NCBI GenBank assembly: GCA_036897095.1
Contig: JAYMSP010003056.1
Span: 1-21,333 of the forward strand
From: Plantago elongata
Lineage: Eukaryota; Streptophyta; Magnoliopsida; Lamiales; Plantaginaceae
Length of the DNA: 21,333 bases
Reading direction: 5' to 3'
Every line of letters begins with the position of its first letter. Within the stretch, counting starts at the first letter, position 1. The translations under genes were made by a program, and so were the position numbers. Shown piece after piece: positions 19,861-21,333 of the stretch. A model generated the notes under the pieces. The model made no database searches, was not told where the DNA came from, and saw only the letters and a list, made by a program, of their open reading frames with translations.

Positions 19861-20100
19861 TTACGAGGAATCATCTGAGCCATGACCTTCCTTAGTTTTT
19901 GAGTCGGAAATAGTTGGTGGCTGATTTGGTGAAGGAGGTACACTTTCAGCATCATGGATCTCTGGTTGAGTAAAATCCTGCCTTGCATTACTGTCACGTT
20001 GTCGTACAGATTCAGATTCACGGGTTGCACATCGCTCTAAGCCCTGGTCATAATTACTTTGGAGCACAGGGATGCAACAATGATCGCGAAATTTGCAAAC
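19861..20100 (-). pseudogene. possible 3' exon of copy B, Ser/Asp-rich tail
   Basis: On the minus strand an acceptor-like TTTGTTAG (20108-20101) precedes an open stretch of about 79 codons. It begins VCKFRDHCCIPVLQSNYDQG, passes through an Arg/Glu/Ser-rich part, and ends in a proline- and acidic-serine tail (EGHGSDDSS) at a stop at 19861. Three nearby cysteines hint at a fragment of a metal-binding domain, but no family is recognised. The segment around the acceptor is the one homologous to the solo-LTR insertion site in block A. Whether it is spliced to the copy B reading frame is inference. Confidence 0.35.
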
Positions 20101-21333
20101 CTAACAAACCAATGAAATTTGTTTAAAATGGTTAAGCGCACATTAGGGATCCTTTCACTTAGACTTGGCCATTAGTGTCTAACAAAACATCATCATTTGC
20201 AGCACCAAACTCAGGAGGTATTGGAGGTATTGGGGGAATAGTCCCAAAGTCTGAAGTATCAATAAAAAAAAATCTGAAAATACTGACTAATATTATTGTT
20301 CATCACGAGGCATTCATGACAGTATAGTAAAGGGTTAAAGCCCGCGCCATCTATTGATCACAATCTCCGAGAAATTAACCAACTGGGATATTACTTCATC
20401 TAGAGTGCGGTGGGGATCATCCAAACGAATGTATTCAGGAATATCCAATAATGGAGGTGGTGCAGAAAACGGTATAAATTCTGGTCGCTGAGGAGCCAGC
20501 CAATTGTTAATCTCGGTGAGTAGCTAAGAAACCATAAAGTTCTCTCATGATCGCTTAAAAGCTCATTGTTCAGATCCTCAAACATTTGAATCACTCCCAA
20601 AATCGGGATATTAGTACTAATTATTGATGAAGCTAGAGTAGGAGTACTAGGAATTGGAGTTGGAGTTAGATTCGGTGCAAATACTCTCTTCTTCATTGTT
20701 ATAGAGGGGGAAAGACACACTGCTTGGTGCAGGTTAATTCAAGAAACTGGGAAAACACCTTCAAGCCTGTACGTCCAAGAAACAGAATAAGTTAACTGAT
20801 TCAAGCAACTCAAGTAAGAGTCATCACATACTTTACGGGAAAAAAAATTAGCAAAAATATATATATATATCAAAACGATCCCGAACTCAATCACAACATA
20901 GATGTATCTAATTACAACAATTCAAGGCCCGATCTTGAATGCGAAAAATAGCTCTACGTACACATGGATACTACATTACTGACACAATGGAAAGAAGTTC
21001 TAGTCGACATGTATAGCAGGAAAGATGCACAGTAGTATATATTCACAAACAAGATCTTTATCAAACATTTCATCAAACATGTTGTATTCTAAAACTACAA
21101 AATCGAGTAGTTGAAGCTAAAAATGGAGTGAATTACGAAAACGAGAAACATAGTTGCAGAGAAGATAGAGAAAGACAATGACGGAGGATCATACCTTCAT
21201 TGGCGGCACGCGAAAGAAACCGGTGTTTATCAGCAAAATTAGATACTCGCCGATTACTGGGAGCTTTGGTAGATTGTGAACTGAAAATAGTTTGAAGAGG
21301 TGAAATGGCAGTTTAAATAAAGATTGAGGAGAC
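20088..21333. repeat. duplicate block B (runs off the right edge)
   Basis: Paralogue of block A. 20088-20131 matches the joined solo-LTR flanks (13419-13433 plus 16700-16728) at 33 of 44 positions without gaps, which makes block B the empty-site reference. Homology probably continues left to about 20045 and past the window end. Confidence 0.85.
20335..20696 (-). pseudogene. unrecognised proline/threonine-rich gene, copy B, frameshifted
   Basis: Counterpart of copy A. The start at 20696 gives MKKRVFAPN, then a shorter Thr/Pro/Ser run, then MFEDLNNELLSDHERTLWFL. The conserved wording then moves into another frame (LLTEINNWLAPQRPEFIPF, DIPEYIRLDDPHRTLDEV, NFSEIVINRW) and stops at 20335-20337, where copy A keeps a glutamate codon. 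Similarity to copy A continues below that stop to about 20140 (DTSDFG). So both copies have lost the frame, with different stops in each. The leader exon (about 21195 upward) and a 428 bp intron (20767-21194) are conserved with copy A. Function unknown. Confidence 0.45.

Noticed and set aside
20861..20872. AT microsatellite
   Set aside because: Too short and too common in AT-rich introns to list as a feature.

Overview
This window looks like nuclear DNA from a flowering plant, most likely a eudicot. It is AT-rich, its genes are intron-split, and it carries plant retrotransposon lineages (a SIRE-like Ty1/copia element, a very long LTR resembling Tekay/Del Ty3/gypsy LTRs) and a plant chlorophyllase. 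The species cannot be fixed from the sequence. Only one gene looks intact: a two-exon chlorophyllase on the + strand (4055-5193). Everything else that codes is a transposable element or a broken gene copy.

Layout, left to right. 1-64: a purine-rich edge that could be the 5' end of a minus-strand gene leaving the window. 641-2388: a 1.75 kb element bounded by roughly 60 bp terminal inverted repeats and an 8 bp direct repeat, carrying a frameshifted DUF4283/CCHC gag-like reading frame. 2397-3860: AT-rich spacer with a perfect 12 bp inverted repeat. 3793-5193: chlorophyllase with its promoter. 5323-7103: a weakly supported TIR-type element holding a GC-rich exon-like patch. 7243-7488: three ~80 bp tandem repeats. 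7659-13322: a decayed SIRE-like copia element in minus orientation (one LTR, PBS, gag, protease, integrase, RT, RNase H; no second LTR seen). 13434-16694: a 3261 bp solo LTR with a 5 bp target-site duplication. 16700-17940 and 20088-21333: two diverged copies of a minus-strand transcription unit with a 5' intron and an unrecognised, frameshifted product. 18297-19615: between them, exon fragments of a neutral ceramidase gene with several frameshifts.

The best-supported unusual observation is structural. Joining the flanks of the solo LTR at its TSD gives a 44 bp sequence that aligns without gaps to 20088-20131 in the second duplicate. That duplicate therefore preserves the pre-insertion site, so the LTR landed inside an already duplicated block. 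The copia LTR edge lies only about 110 bp away in the same remnant. I found no convincing new defence or enzymatic system; the window reads as an accessory region shaped by duplication, retroelement insertion and decay around one working gene.
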